Notes under the pieces: model-generated | The model's input: only the letters and a program-made list of their open reading frames with translations | Told to the model about the DNA's origin: nothing | Databases searched by the model: none | Part shown: piece by piece, positions 42,525 to 53,999 of the stretch | Position numbering within the stretch: position 1 is the stretch's first letter | Layout of the letters: every line of letters begins with the position of its first letter | Position numbers and translations under genes: made by a program | Assembly: GCF_905475465.1 (NCBI RefSeq) | Contig: NC_062257.1 | Location: 6,510,001 to 6,574,000, forward strand | Direction: 5' to 3' | Length of the DNA: 64,000 nucleotides | Origin: Pieris napi | Lineage: Eukaryota > Arthropoda > Insecta > Lepidoptera > Pieridae

Positions 42525-42740
42525 CAGAGGCGATGAGAATTTGAAGAAACTGATCGTGGTTGGACACAGAAGGCAAAAGATCACGTGGCCGTTCACCAAC
42601 CAGGATCCATGAAAGACTCATCATCAAAACTATGTACTGTCATAAGAGAGGCGCTGGACAACTGGTGGAAGCAGGTAGTCCGCTCCAGATACTTCCTTGC
42701 TCAGATATAGCTACCGACTAAAGAGAGAGAGAGTATTTTA
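42525..42740 (+). pseudogene. LINE (RTE-like) C-terminal fragment
   Basis: GGTTGGACACAGAAGGCAAA, AGATCACGTGGCCGTTCACC and GAGAGGCGCTGGACAACTGG. The frame contains RWTQKAKDH and ALDNWWKQ-type words seen at the C-terminus of RTE LINEs. Related pieces are at 49740-49915 and 50225-50345 (inverted). Confidence 0.5.
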
Positions 42741-42774
42741 GGACTTCCTCTGTGATAAGTCTAAAGTAAAGTAA

Positions 42775-43015
42775 AAAGTAAAAAAACCATTTAATCATAT
42801 AGGTAACATAATGTACACTTATGACTTGTCAGTAAAGAAATACATATTAATGCTTCTAATTTTACATTTACTGCTAGTTCTCAAATCAAGGGCGTAGAAC
42901 GGGAGAGAAGAACTGGCAATAATCTCTCCGCCATTTTTTTTAATCGCCATTTTTTTGTTTTACAAAATGTTTGTAAGGAGCTGCAACCATTACACCATGT
43001 CCCATGTGACTATCT
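42775..43015 (+). repeat. LINE 3' tail fragment
   Basis: TACATTTACTGCTAGTTCTC, GAAGAACTGGCAATAATCTC and GGAGCTGCAACCATTACACC. Same tail as 8440-8600. Confidence 0.65.
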
Positions 43016-43849
43016 TCTGTACGTCTAAAATGTATTTGATTTTGATGGAAGTCTAGTTGCTAAGCCTAGTTTCTGAATAAATATATATTTGATCAGGTAT
43101 ATTTCAAGGAAAAGTCCAGGGTTTATTAATATCGCTTCAGTTTTGAGATTCAAAAATCAAAATTAAAAAAAAATGTGTTCGCGAGCGCGTTGCCGGCGCT
43201 TAAAGAATTGGTACGCTCTTGAAATACCCTAAATTGAATACTTGTGATAACCTCCTTCGTGTAGTAGGAATAAAACAGTTCTTTGCTAAAAAGCTTGTTG
43301 GGTGACAAATACATAAGCTATATTATATACTGATAGTACATAATACACAGCCTCTTGAAGCACTAGACTATAAGTATCCCGCATCCCGTCTATTTTGTGT
43401 CAATAAGCTTTTAAGCAGCTGTTCGTTCTCATATGACATATGAGATTCTTGTCACTATCAAGTGATAAGAACATATTGTATATTGCGCGTTCAGTTAATA
43501 AAATTTTCTCTCCTTATATTGTATTAATAAACATCACAGGGACACGACTTAACGTTTGTATAAAGGATATGTTGCGTAACTTTTAACGCTTCTTATTTCG
43601 TAACGATTCGTAATATATGTTAGATACACATTATATACGTAGTACGACACATCAGACTTCAGAATAAACCACTCCTTATATATAATTGTATTCTTTTTAC
43701 AACAAACACCCAAACGAAATTAGAGAATTATCACTGAATAAATTCAAAACTCTCGATAAACAAATTAATCAATAAAGCTTTTTATTAATTTGACGATTAT
43801 TTAAATGATCCTTGGGTTTGATTTGCTCCAGTTGAAACAATTTGTATGA

Positions 43850-44010
43850 CCCAAAACTTGGCGATTAAAAAGAGTGGCGTAGAGTTTCTTACCAGTTCTT
43901 CTTGCCCGCTCTACGCCCTTGCGAACAGGTAGTAAATGTAAATTTAGAATCAATTAAACATCTTTTCTGTTGACGTTCATAAATACTTGGTTACCAATAT
44001 GAATAAAGTT
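43850..44010 (+). repeat. LINE 3' tail fragment
   Basis: GCGATTAAAAAGAGTGGCG, ACCAGTTCTTCTTGCCCG and TAGTAAATGTAAATTTAGAA, the tail family of 42775-43015 rearranged. Confidence 0.5.
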
Positions 44011-44810
44011 ATTTTGAGTGTGAATTCTCGCTGGATATTTTCAGCAACTTCATTAAGACATTTCGCCGATATTTGGCAACCTTACTTATTTTTCGCTTTT
44101 TGTTCCTTCATTCCTCTTTATGAAGTTACTGTATATTCGCGGATGGTTGGCAGACCCATACGACTTCGTTTCCTGGGGATTTGTTAGCCGATTCTCCAGG
44201 ATCGATCTGCTTCCAAAATTCTCATGCATATATCTTTTGTCTTTGAGAGCATAAATAAAATAAATAAATAATTTAGGGTTCTTATTATGTATTTAGATTT
44301 ATTATTATGTATCTAGTTTAGTTATTCTCGGGTCACTACTGTTGACACGAAAACCACAATCTCTCCTTCTGCCATTACTTGACTACATTCTTGCTCTTCT
44401 GATCTAAATGAGCTTATTAAAGTGGATGGTCTCAAAAACATCTACATCCGTTTTATATTTGGTCTATAACCACATCTCTGCGTTCTGTAAGCTGCTGGTT
44501 ACCTATTCATCAGAGGCGTGATCTCTATTTTATCCTCTTTAAAACTCTATCTCAAGAACGATGGGAGTTCATAGCTACGCTCTTTCTTAAACTATCCCTG
44601 AAATCCCATGACTCTTCCTTTCTCGACAAATACTCACGGTCGCTGCAATGAGGCCAAGGAATTCACTTCCTGTTCCTCAGTAATTGTATATCTTATGTAT
44701 TTTATTTTTTTCGTTACAGTACAGCCTAAAAAAGATCGCTTGAATGCGATAAGGCAACTCATTATTTACTTACTTTAATTGATATAAATAGATAGAGATA
44801 GAGAGATGTA
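44010..44810. other. Non-coding stretch, nothing recognised
   Basis: No supported exon or bounded element. Some words (GCCATTACTTGACTACATTC and following) are coding-like in composition, but all frames contain stops. Possibly a decayed LINE 3' region. Confidence 0.25.
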
Positions 44811-44814
44811 TATA

Positions 44815-45065
44815 TGTGTTAGCTTGGCTTCAGCGTGCTCTCATCCCTGAGGTCGTAGGTTTGATCCCTGGCTGTGCACTTATGGACTTTCTATACGCAT
44901 TTAACATTGGCTCGAACGGTGAAGGAAACCGTAAGGAATTTCTTGCCTTAGACCCAAAAAGTCGAGGGCGTGTGTCAGGCACAGGAGGCTGATCATACTT
45001 GCCTATTAGATTGACAAATTATGATACAGATACAGAAATCTGAGACCCAGAACTGAAAAGGTTGT
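44815..45065 (+). mobile_element. tRNA-derived SINE (family 2)
   Basis: Head GTTAGCTTGGCTTCAGCGTG, B box in GGTCGTAGGTTTGATCCCTG, body GGCTCGAACGGTGAAGGAAA and TTGCCTATTAGATTGAC. Complete plus-strand copy. Confidence 0.8.
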
Positions 45066-45084
45066 CACTACACTAGTGATTTTT

Positions 45085-45446
45085 TGAAGTTATACTTCTT
45101 TAGGCGCGTTATGAAAAATTGATGAGAGTAAAATATTACCGTTACACAAAATTAACAGAATGAAGTTGCCCACGGAAGATGCTACGGCATTGGACATAAT
45201 TTAAAAACAACATTCGAATAATAATATAATTTATATTACACTTAATGTAAGAGAATAATAATAAATATTTATTTATTTAATTTTTCAATTGTAAACTGAA
45301 CTTTATTGACTATAATGACTCCTTTTCCAGTCTTCGATTATTTAATTGTAATTATTTATTTGCATGCAATCAAAAACTATTTTTAATAATGCCAAAGAAG
45401 TATAACTTCTTACGCGCGTACATAAGTACACGCACCCTTTTTTTTC
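45085..45446 (+). mobile_element. Palindrome-ended element, full-length copy
   Basis: Left GAAGTTATACTTCTTTAGGC; right GCCAAAGAAGTATAACTTCT followed by ACGCGCGTACATAAG. The interior is almost the same as 31792-32164. Confidence 0.8.
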
Positions 45447-45914
45447 AGTAAATATAAATAATGAAACATGCATTAATATATTTATTAAATATATATTTCT
45501 TAAAGAATTAGATGATTTAGATCGTGTACATGTTCTTCCTCGTCAAGTTCTGTGAACACGTCAGTAACAATGAAACACGTCAGTCATCGGAATGTCTGAT
45601 CGCTTACCGTGTATGGCGAATTTTTCCACATTATAATCTACCTTTGTTTAACCGTGCCGAGGTAAACATCGCTTTTTAGGCCAAACAAATGTTTTCTATA
45701 CATTATGTAGTGTTTCATAAACTATGTATTCGATTTCATATATTGTTCCTGCTTTTTCCGATGGTTTTTCTATACAGTGTACTCATAACGATTTTCAAGG
45801 GACCGAGGATTTTTTTTTATGGAGGGAACGATGGTGGGTTTAGTAATCGACACCAAAATTTCATACAGGCAATGTTATCTAAGAATAATGGCACTCCTGT
45901 TAATGTAATTAATG

Positions 45915-46465
45915 GTCTAAGATCCCGATATACAACGACCTTCACCGAGATGCTTATTTAATAAAACGTATTTTATATGTAATTTAATATGTCAATAAAT
46001 ATAATCCATATGGGTTGCCTAGCAAAGTTCAGTCCAGAGTATGTTTAATTAATATTTAAAAAAAAAAATATTTGTTAAACATTTCACCAATCGAAAGTAT
46101 GAAGCCAATAGAATATGCAAACGTTAGGTTGTTTTTTTAATCAATTAATTATTTATGTGTATATTTTTTATTTGACACTAAAGTATATATATATATACAT
46201 CTTTAGTAAACAAGAAAGTTATAGTGATACATATATAATTCTAGCCTGATTAAAAATATTGATTGAAAAAATTTAAAAAAATTTACTACATGCAAATTTA
46301 AAAAAAAAAAAAATTTTTAAATATTAATTAAACATACTCTGGACTGAAATTTGCTAGGCAACCCATATGGATTATATTTATTGACATATTAAATTAAATA
46401 TAAAATACGTTTAATTAAATAAGCATCTCGGTGAAGGTCGTTGTATATCGGGATCTTATACTATA
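45915..46465. repeat. Foldback repeat, ~150-bp arms
   Basis: TAAGATCCCGATATACAACG at the left pairs with CGTTGTATATCGGGATCTTA at the right. Both arms contain ATAATCCATATGGGTTGCCT / AGGCAACCCATATGGATTAT. The central loop of about 250 bases is AT-rich. Confidence 0.85.
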
Positions 46466-46739
46466 ACTATAAACAAAGGCAAGAAGGCTGTTTATGACCT
46501 CAGGCGTCTTTCTTAGAAATTTTGGCACCTCAATAGGTTAGTTTTGTAAGTTGATTATAAAAACAATTACACTTAGGTAAATATGGAAATATTTCCTCGT
46601 AACAGAGAATGGCTGTTGCGTTATAAAGACTGAATTAATGTATGGGTTATAACTTATTACGAATGACTTTATACACACACTTTTTTTACACTGTACCTAC
46701 TATTTTTTACGTAGACTAGTTTATAAAGGAAGAGTAGAG

Positions 46740-47085
46740 ACTCTTGGAAATCATCAAACAACACTTATTTTAAAACAAATATCGCAAATTAATTAGAAGT
46801 AGCCCGTCTAGTACTAGTCCCAAGCCCTTTTATCAACTAGATAATCGTTAACTTTATAGTGAGCCTTTTTACACAGCTTTTTTTTAAATACATTTCCTAA
46901 ATTTATTAAAAGGCAGAGATAATAGAGCCTCTGGGATTTTATTAAATAAAAGTATCCCTTTTCCCAAAAAAGAATTACTAACTTTAGATAGTCTAGTACG
47001 GGGAAATTGCAGCCTGCGTTTGTTCCGAGTATTAACATTGTGCGTATATTCTATTCTAGTAAACTTATCTCTTTTTTTATTATGC
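46740..47085 (-). pseudogene. LINE reverse-transcriptase C-terminal fragment
   Basis: The minus strand reads YTHNVNTRNKRRLQFPRTRL and LLFNKIPEALLSLPFNKF and then KVNDYLVDKRAWD, a jockey/CR1-type LINE C-terminus with one frame break. It is truncated at its 5' side where the SINE at 47098 begins. The same C-terminus is at 49390-49512 and 57060-57188. Confidence 0.75.
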
Positions 47086-47097
47086 ATACACAATACG

Positions 47098-47345
47098 ACT
47101 TGACGACTCATTGGTCTAGTGGTTAGTACCCCTGACTGCGAATCCATGGGTCCCGGGTTCAATCCCCGGCTGAGACGAACATCGATGTGATGAGCATTTG
47201 GTGTTGTGTTTAAGTCTTGGGTGTTTAAATATGTATTTATATGTCTATCTATCATAATATCTATGTATATCCGTTGCCTAGTACCCATAACACAAGCTTC
47301 ACCAGCTTAGCATGGGACTAGGTCAATTGGTGTGAATTTTCTTTA
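47098..47345 (+). mobile_element. tRNA-derived SINE (family 3), complete
   Basis: A box GGTCTAGTGGTTAGTACC and B box GGGTTCAATCCCCGGC, body GACGAACATCGATGTGATGA, then the 3' part TCACCAGCTTAGCATGGGAC and an A-rich end. The extra 170 bases after the tRNA-like head show it is a SINE. Confidence 0.85.
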
Positions 47346-47539
47346 AGAAAAAATACTTTCATAAATATATTGCGAGGGAAATGTAAGTAATTGATTTCCT
47401 TGAATTTGTTGTTGATTGACTATGTATATGTGTCATAATTGAAGTGTAAACAACCTCTATAAAGGGAAATCTTTGTCATAGTGTATGCTAATGCGTGCGT
47501 TGAAACTGTATTTTTAGATATCGCTAGAAAAACTCCGAC

Positions 47540-48095
47540 GCACGATTGATTACTATACACTTTCTGAGTAAGAATTCTGTGCCGACACGTTATGTATTTG
47601 TTTACATTGTTGGTGAGGTATTCGCGAAGGAAATCTATACATTACGAAAAGCAATTCGAATCGTCGACGACCTCTCCGAGTGGCTTGATCCCTTGGCGTT
47701 GCGTAGAGATGTGGGGTCACTCTGCATCTTCTACCGCATTTACCATGGAGAGTGTTCAGAGGAGTTGTTCGGATTAATACCTGCAGCTGAGTTTCATCAT
47801 CGGACGTCGAGGCAGAATACGAAATTCCACCCGTATCACCTCGACGATCATCGTACCACAACTGAGAGTTTTTCAAGGCAGTTTCTGCCGCGCACCACCA
47901 CTTTGTGGAATCAGCTGCCCACTGAAGTATTTCCGAACCAATCCGACTTAGGGTCCTTCAAGAAAAGAGCGTACCAATTCCTAAAAGGCCGGCAACGCAC
48001 TCGCGAGCCTTCTGGCATTGAGAGTGTCCATGGGCGGCGGTATCACTTAACATCATGTGAGCCTCCTGCCCGTTTGCCCCCCGTTCTATAAAAAA
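47540..48095 (+). pseudogene. LINE reverse-transcriptase C-terminus with 3' tail
   Basis: A 181-codon frame reads RIVDDLSEWLDPLALRRDVG, then YRIYHGECSEELFGLIPAAE, then FHHRTSRQNTKFHPYHLD and TTLWNQLPTEVFPNQSDLGS. This is the C-terminal end of a non-LTR retrotransposon polyprotein of a kind abundant in Lepidoptera. The tail is ATGGGCGGCGGTATCACTTA to GCCCGTTTGCCCCC plus an A run. It is 5'-truncated, so inactive. The best copy of this family in the window. Confidence 0.85.
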
Positions 48096-48589
48096 AAAAG
48101 TCGAAAAAGAAATAGTTACATATTATAAACTTCTAATTTTACATTTACTCCCAGGGCCAGATTCTCAAATTAAGGGTGCAGAACGGAAAAGAACTGGCAA
48201 TAAACTCTCCTTTTATTTTCATCAGTTGTTCTGCAACTGTGCGTTTAAGGCAAGGTTTTTGCCGCGCCCCATTAATGTTGAACCAGCTGCCCGTTGAAGT
48301 ATTTCTGAACCAATTTCCTTCAAAACCAATTCTATTAATCTAAAACTATAATAAAATATTAGTCGCAGTTATAAAAACAACTTACTAAACAAAAATCTCA
48401 CGAAATCTAGTTTTTAATCCGCCCAACAATATTTATTTATATAATTTTTAAGTTTGTGTAAAAGTGTATGGTAAATAAAATTATTTACAATACACTTTTA
48501 CACAAGACTTCATGACACCGCTAACTTTTACGAATATTATAATTTTTTTCAACTAAGTATTGTTAAATTTTTTTGCGACCGAGGCGCAA

Positions 48590-48705
48590 ACTAGCTGCTG
48601 TGGTCTCTGGCAGAATGACCAGCGCTGTGGAACAGTCTGCTCCTCAGCATAATGCTGAGCCAGGGACAATTACAACCATTACACGCATTACACTCTTAAA
48701 ACGTA
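48590..48705 (+). repeat. Dispersed retroelement fragment
   Basis: GTGGAACAGTCTGCTCCTCA, GCATAATGCTGAGCCAGGGA and ATTACAACC. The same segment recurs at 51325-51420. Probably a LINE 3' region. Confidence 0.6.
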
Positions 48706-49389
48706 CCTTATTCTTTAAAAGAAAAAAAAATACCTCTAATTTTTTTATGTTATTTTGTGTGTGTTTCGTTAGTAATAAATGTTGTCTTATTATTAACATT
48801 TAGAATTAACTGATTCATAACAGGCTCATATTTTTAAAAAATGTCTCATCTTCCCACGACTTGTTTTTGTTAAAATTTAAATACAACTCACTCTGCCACA
48901 TGGACCAAATTTTATAATTTTTTTAAATCAATTTTTATTATTATTATAAAAGTATATTTTTAATCTTTATCGATCTCTGGGTCTGAGACTCTTTTTTGAC
49001 CTTAAGTGATTGCATAAACAAAGAATCTCTATGCTCTGATGCATTAAAAAAAATATCACAATTACCATCATTGTACTAGGCAATGATAAATCTGTAAAAG
49101 GTTTTAAAAGTGTAATCCTGTTACTTCCGTGTCCACGAAGGTATTAACATTAATTCTATTACGTAGTGCGAAAGGTCAAATGTATGGGACTTCCTCACAA
49201 AGCATAAATAAAAATCAGTATCAATAACCCACGCCTTACAGCTGGAATTGGCCAATTGTACAAAAAAAAGTGGACTGCGCACCAATACATCCAGCCTGAT
49301 CCAACCAGTCGCCTGATTATCATATGCTGACAGCGACTTGTATGATATTTCGGCCATACATTTCTTTCGGATACACTTCTTTAATAAAA

Positions 49390-49735
49390 TCCGAGAGGCT
49401 CTATTATCTTTGCCTTTTAATAAATTTAAGAAATGTATTAAAGAAAAGCTGTAAAACGGCTTACTATATAGTTAACGATTATCTAGGTGATAAAAGGGCC
49501 TGGGACTAGTGCTAGACAGGATACTTCTAATTAATTTGTTTAAAAAGAAGTGTTGTTTGATGATTTGCTATTTTAAAAGAGTACCGAGAGTTTTTTACGC
49601 TGGCTTTTTCTCTCGGCCTACACCCTCTGTCTTCTTTGCCGATGAGTAGGGATGTCTACCGATTGAAATTTAATTACGTGGAATAAGTGACACCTGTATC
49701 TTATGTTCCATAATAAACATTTGATTTTTTAATGT
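49390..49735 (+). pseudogene. LINE C-terminal fragment with 3' end
   Basis: REALLSLPFNKFKKCIKEKL in one frame, a frame break, then GATAAAAGGGCCTGGGACTA and the 3' end AAAAGAGTACCGAGAGTTTT to TTCCATAATAAACAT. Same family as 57050-57425. Confidence 0.75.
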
Positions 49736-49739
49736 GCAG

Positions 49740-49915
49740 AGGCGATGTGACTTGTAGAAACTGACGGTGGACACAAAAGGCAAAAGATCACGTGGTCTGT
49801 CACGAATCAGGAACGATCAAAAGACTCTTCGTCCTCAAAAGTGTAATAAGAGAGGCACGGGACAGAAACCGTTGGAAACAGATTTTCCGCTGAAGATGTT
49901 CCTTGCTTGAAAGAG
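49740..49915 (+). repeat. LINE (RTE-like) fragment
   Basis: GGTGGACACAAAAGGCAAAA, AGATCACGTGGTCTGTCACG and AATAAGAGAGGCACGGGACA, parallel to 42525-42740. Confidence 0.5.
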
Positions 49916-49956
49916 AGAGAGAGAGAGAGAAAGAAATGGCGATACCACCAAGTTAC

Positions 49957-50205
49957 TATTATGGGGCCGTTCAAGTATTACGTTAGCAGATTTATCTCCC
50001 CCCCTTCGTCTTGTCAGCAAAAGTAAGCGAAGCACTCAAATATAATAGTACATAAACCTATGAATTATTTGTAGGAATCCTCGAAAAAGCATTTCGCTTT
50101 CAAGCATAGACAATGTGTGGGTAATATGTGTAAAAAAGTAAATAATTACAATTAAGAAAATCAAAGACTCCCCCTATAGTGCTTACGTTAATACTTGAAC
50201 CCTAT
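49957..50205. mobile_element. G-tract MITE, inverted copy
   Basis: GGCCGTTCAAGTATTACGTT, CTTGTCAGCAAAAGTAAGCG, TCAAGCATAGACAATGTGTG and AGTGCTTACGTTAATACTTG. The reverse of 29866-30135. Confidence 0.75.
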
Positions 50206-50445
50206 TATTATCCACTATTTTGTACGATAATAATAATAATCAATTTCTACAAGATCCATCTGGTTGGTGAACGGCCATGTGATCTTTTGCCTTCTGTATT
50301 GCCAACAACGATCAGTTTCTTCAAGTTCTCTCTCTGCGCCATTTTTTTTAACAACGTATCCCACGCTAAAAGTATCACTTACTCTGCTACTCAGAGCTAT
50401 AGCCACAAATATCACCTAGTCGTCGCTTTGCGTTCTTCGGGGTAG

Positions 50446-51200
50446 GTCTAGCTGCTCATCACTTGAAGTCTCATAAAAGTTGTAATATTAATAATTTATT
50501 TGCAAACATATGGTAGTACAATCTAAAGTTCGCATATTCTGCCACATATAATGGCGTGCAAATTTGTCTTAAGTAGAATATAAGTTAGAATCTTATCATT
50601 ACAGTCAATTCTTATATTATTTTATCACTACATCATCACATTATTAAAATATATGATTACGTTATCAAATTAATATTAATTATGTTTCACCCAAATAATC
50701 ATTAATAGAGGCACTTTTTCCAAAAATAGTACATTAGTATGAGGATCTTTAAATGTTTTTGTTCTTCTTTGATTTTTTTGTATTTCCCTTTTTAATCAAA
50801 ATAATCATATTAATTAAGTCATTTTTCATTCCTCCTTTTGGTTGTTTTTTGTATCACACAAATAATCATAGAAAAATATATTTTTTCATAATATTAAATT
50901 TTTAGTCTTTTTTTCTGCTTCTTGTTTATTCTTTTATAAACCTTAATTGCCTATTTAGCTCATATCGCTTAATTAATGCAATTAGCAAAGATATGAATAA
51001 AATATTGAATCGTGAATGCGGACGCGATATATTTTTTCTTTCCCAAGAAATAGCGATATTCCTAATGCGGAAAAATCGTTATTGAGAGACCGTGTAATGC
51101 CATGATTGGTAACATTCATTGATGGCTATCGTTTATTATTTTGCGTACCGTCAACAGATAAAGACTTTTATTTTTTTATTTATATATTATCTATGTTCGG
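50446..51200. other. AT-rich stretch, nothing recognised
   Basis: No supported exon or bounded mobile element. Confidence 0.3.
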
Positions 51201-51224
51201 TGGCTGTACTTAATGTCGTTTCTT

Positions 51225-51425
51225 AAGACCGTTTTTGCCGTGCGCCGCCACTATGTGGAACTAGCTGCCCACTGAAGTTTTTCCAACCAATTCGACTTAG
51301 GGTCAAAAAAGTTCGATGTAGTATGCTGGAACAGTCTGCTCCTCAGCATAATGCTGAGCCAGGGCCAATTACAACCACAGCACACACGCATTACACACTT
51401 GAAAAGAACCGAAAGGGAAACATTT
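51225..51425 (+). repeat. Composite LINE fragments
   Basis: CTATGTGGAACTAGCTGCCC (tail family of 47540-48095) followed directly by AACAGTCTGCTCCTCAGCAT (partner of 48590-48705). Confidence 0.6.
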
Positions 51426-51644
51426 TTGAGATATTCATTTTTTTTTCTTTGATTATTGTTATTATGTGTGTGTGTTTTTGTTGTATGTATTTACAGTGTA
51501 TATTCGTAGATGCTTGGTGTTTCTTGCGACTTCAATACAAAGAATCCCCTCGTGGGTTGTGCTGAGATATTGCGAGCTACTCGATTGTGAGGAAGTTGCA
51601 TGAATCTGGTGGCACCTTCTTAAGTTCTCATATCATATTCACAC

Positions 51645-51912
51645 GTGTATATGTCACCGTAAAATTGTAAACACCGATACATTGTAATCTATCTCGCGAG
51701 ATTGTAAACTGTCGAAAGATTGTGAACCTCAACGTACTGTTAAATACGTATATACGTAACGTATATACACTTCGATAGATTACAATCTAACGTATAATAA
51801 TCCGTTAAATTGTAAGCAGTACGCTGAGGTTCACAATCTTTCGACAATTTATAATCTCGCGAGATAGATTACAATCTAACTGTATTTACAATTTTACGTT
51901 AACATATATATA
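51645..51912. mobile_element. TCTCGCGAGA MITE, full copy
   Basis: Ends GTGTATATGTCACCGTAAAA and TTTTACGTTAACATATATAT. Two TCTCGCGAGA palindromes lie near opposite ends and several GATTGTAATCTA-type words lie between. Confidence 0.8.
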
Positions 51913-52084
51913 CTTTTTCCAACATATTTTCATAAGAATATCCTCATTTTAACGTGTGATGTTTAAGAGCAAAAATAAAATAAAAGATAATTTTGTTTGC
52001 TATCTCTACGTGAAGCAAATGTTTGCTTAGCCGACTTATAACACTAACCTGTTTTAAACTCAAGTACTGAGGAATAAAATGTAT

Positions 52085-52220
52085 CACACGAGTTAAGTTC
52101 GGTGGTTGTTCAAATAAATGAATTTCTTTGTTTGAAGCTAAGTGTCAACTGTCTTTAATTGTTTAAAACAAGGGCTTATAACATTGGGGTAGTGGAGTTG
52201 CGTCGCTGGACTAACAAAAA
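52085..52220 (+). repeat. Direct repeat A (partner 57425-57570)
   Basis: GTTCGGTGGTTGTT, AGTGTCAACTGTCTTTAAT, AACAAGGGCTTATAACAT and GTTGCGTCGCTGGACTAACA. Same orientation as the copy 5.3 kb downstream. LTR-like composition, but no internal coding remnant was seen between them. Confidence 0.6.
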
Positions 52221-52224
52221 AAGT

Positions 52225-52375
52225 GCGTGCGTACATAGTACTCATGTCAGAAGTGAAACTTCTTTGGCAAACTATTTTTTAAGTCTTGTTCATATGTATA
52301 CAAATCTAAAACTTTAGATTTCCGAGACATAGAGGGAGGGAAAAGGAAGATATGTTTGGAATTTAATGATTTTTT
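52225..52375 (-). mobile_element. Palindrome-ended element fragment (GAAGTGAAACTTC subfamily)
   Basis: GTGCGTGCGTACATAGTACT, CAGAAGTGAAACTTCTTTGG and AACTTTAGATTTCCGAGACA. Matches the start of 61847-62208, then stops. Confidence 0.65.
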
Positions 52376-52729
52376 TTTTAAATTTTTCTTATTTTATTAT
52401 TTAATATAAACACAGCAATGGGGCAGTTTTATCGAAAGATAATTTTTATATACAACAAATTATAAATTAGTTTAAAAGTCCACTTTTTAAATTACAAAAA
52501 ATATCATCGTGTCCGAAATTCTATGCCACAGCCGGGGGTGACCACATGTTAAACTGATATTAAATATATTTTAACACCTATTTAAAATCAACGTTATACA
52601 TAGTTTTGTTTGTTTGAATAAGCTGATGAAAAAACCCACTATATTTTCACAAATTTTCAAAATATTTTAAAAAGCTAATCTCCATGTCTATCGCTAGCTT
52701 TAAACGACTATTAGTTACAATTTCTTCCT

Positions 52730-52935
52730 TTCTTCTCTGGATCTTCTACCACATTTACAATGGAGAGTGTTCAGAGTTATTCGGATACACCTGACCCTGA
52801 GTTTCTTATCACCTCGACGTCTCTTCCACAACTGAGCGTCTTCAGACAGTTCTTGCAGCGTTCTACTATGTCTAACCAGCTGCCCACTGAAGTATTTCCG
52901 AACCAATTCGACTTAAGGTCCTTCAAAGAGCATAC
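52730..52935 (+). pseudogene. LINE reverse-transcriptase C-terminal remnant
   Basis: CACATTTACAATGGAGAGTG, CCAGCTGCCCACTGAAGTAT and CGACTTAAGGTCCTTCAAAG in the order of 47540-48095, with deletions and frame breaks. Confidence 0.7.
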
Positions 52936-53459
52936 TTATAGAGCCATTCTTTATATATAAAAACAATTGGAAATTGGGTTTAAAGGACACATATGAAAAC
53001 CATTTTTTAATAAAAGCTGGAACGCACAGTTATGAATTAAAAAGAAAATTCAAATGTTAATGTATCTTAGTCGGTCAGAACTTGGCAAAGGCACTGAGCC
53101 GTAAGAAGCAACGACCGAGGACTCTACCATGTGTTTACGAGTGTTCGAATATGAATCGAGGTGAAAAATAATTGAAGTGGAATTGTATTACAACAAAAAG
53201 ACAGTATTTATAAATGGATAAATAGGAAATTAAAAGAAGTTTTAAAAGTTTGGTGCCTGTGGCAGTGTACCTTATATTCAAATGAAACAAACTCTCAATC
53301 TTACAATTTAATAAAACTTCAGTTCTAGCAATAACAGATCATCTATAGCAATTATTTCTTTACAACTATAATTTCAGATAATAAACGGCTCAAATATATA
53401 TAAGAGTCTTTCTGGCAACTTTGATTTTGTTCCCTTTGGAGTAGAGACTCTTGGGCCGT

Positions 53460-53600
53460 GAGGTTCAAGTTTAAAGGTGCTAATTAAAGATTAAAATTGG
53501 CGCCTAGTAGATAGTACCGGTGACCCCAGAGCTGGTGCTTTCCTCGCTCAACGAATATCGCAATACAGCGAGGAAATGCTTCCATTAAAGGTACTCTGAC
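53460..53600 (-). repeat. Dispersed repeat, partner of 10405-10560
   Basis: CGGTGACCCCAGAGCTGGTG, GGTGCTAATTAAAGATTAAA and ATCGCAATACAGCGAGGAAA, inverted relative to the copy at 10405. Confidence 0.5.
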
Positions 53601-53999
53601 AAACTTTTAAATTTTGTTTTAATTTTATATTTATTAATTTTTAATTATTTTTATAATTATTATATATATATAGGTTAAGAAAATGACATTGCATTTGAAA
53701 AAAGTTGGATTTTGGTAATTATAAAAGAGAAATTTGAGTAATAAGTAATATTAATTTATACCATATTTTTTCACGTTATGGAAATATTAATTTTTTTCTT
53801 TAATTAAATGAATAAAAGAAAAATCTTTTTCCAAAAAATACGTATTTTTCGAATATCGTCTCTTTCGAGAACCCGTAGTAATGCTTTAAACAATGACATA
53901 CCATAACCGCCCATGCTAAGTTTCGCAAACCTTTTAGTGCATTGTAATATTGCATTTGATGGTGAGATAATGGCGAAAGTTTTTTGTTTTGCAAAATAA

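Noticed and set aside
45689..45961. A 90-codon plus-strand frame
   Set aside because: Partly within the foldback arm and otherwise hydrophobic AT-rich translation. No family resemblance or splice context.
47100..47175. tRNA gene
   Set aside because: Same reasoning: the SINE family 3 head, followed by a common 3' body also found at 10190 and 29394.
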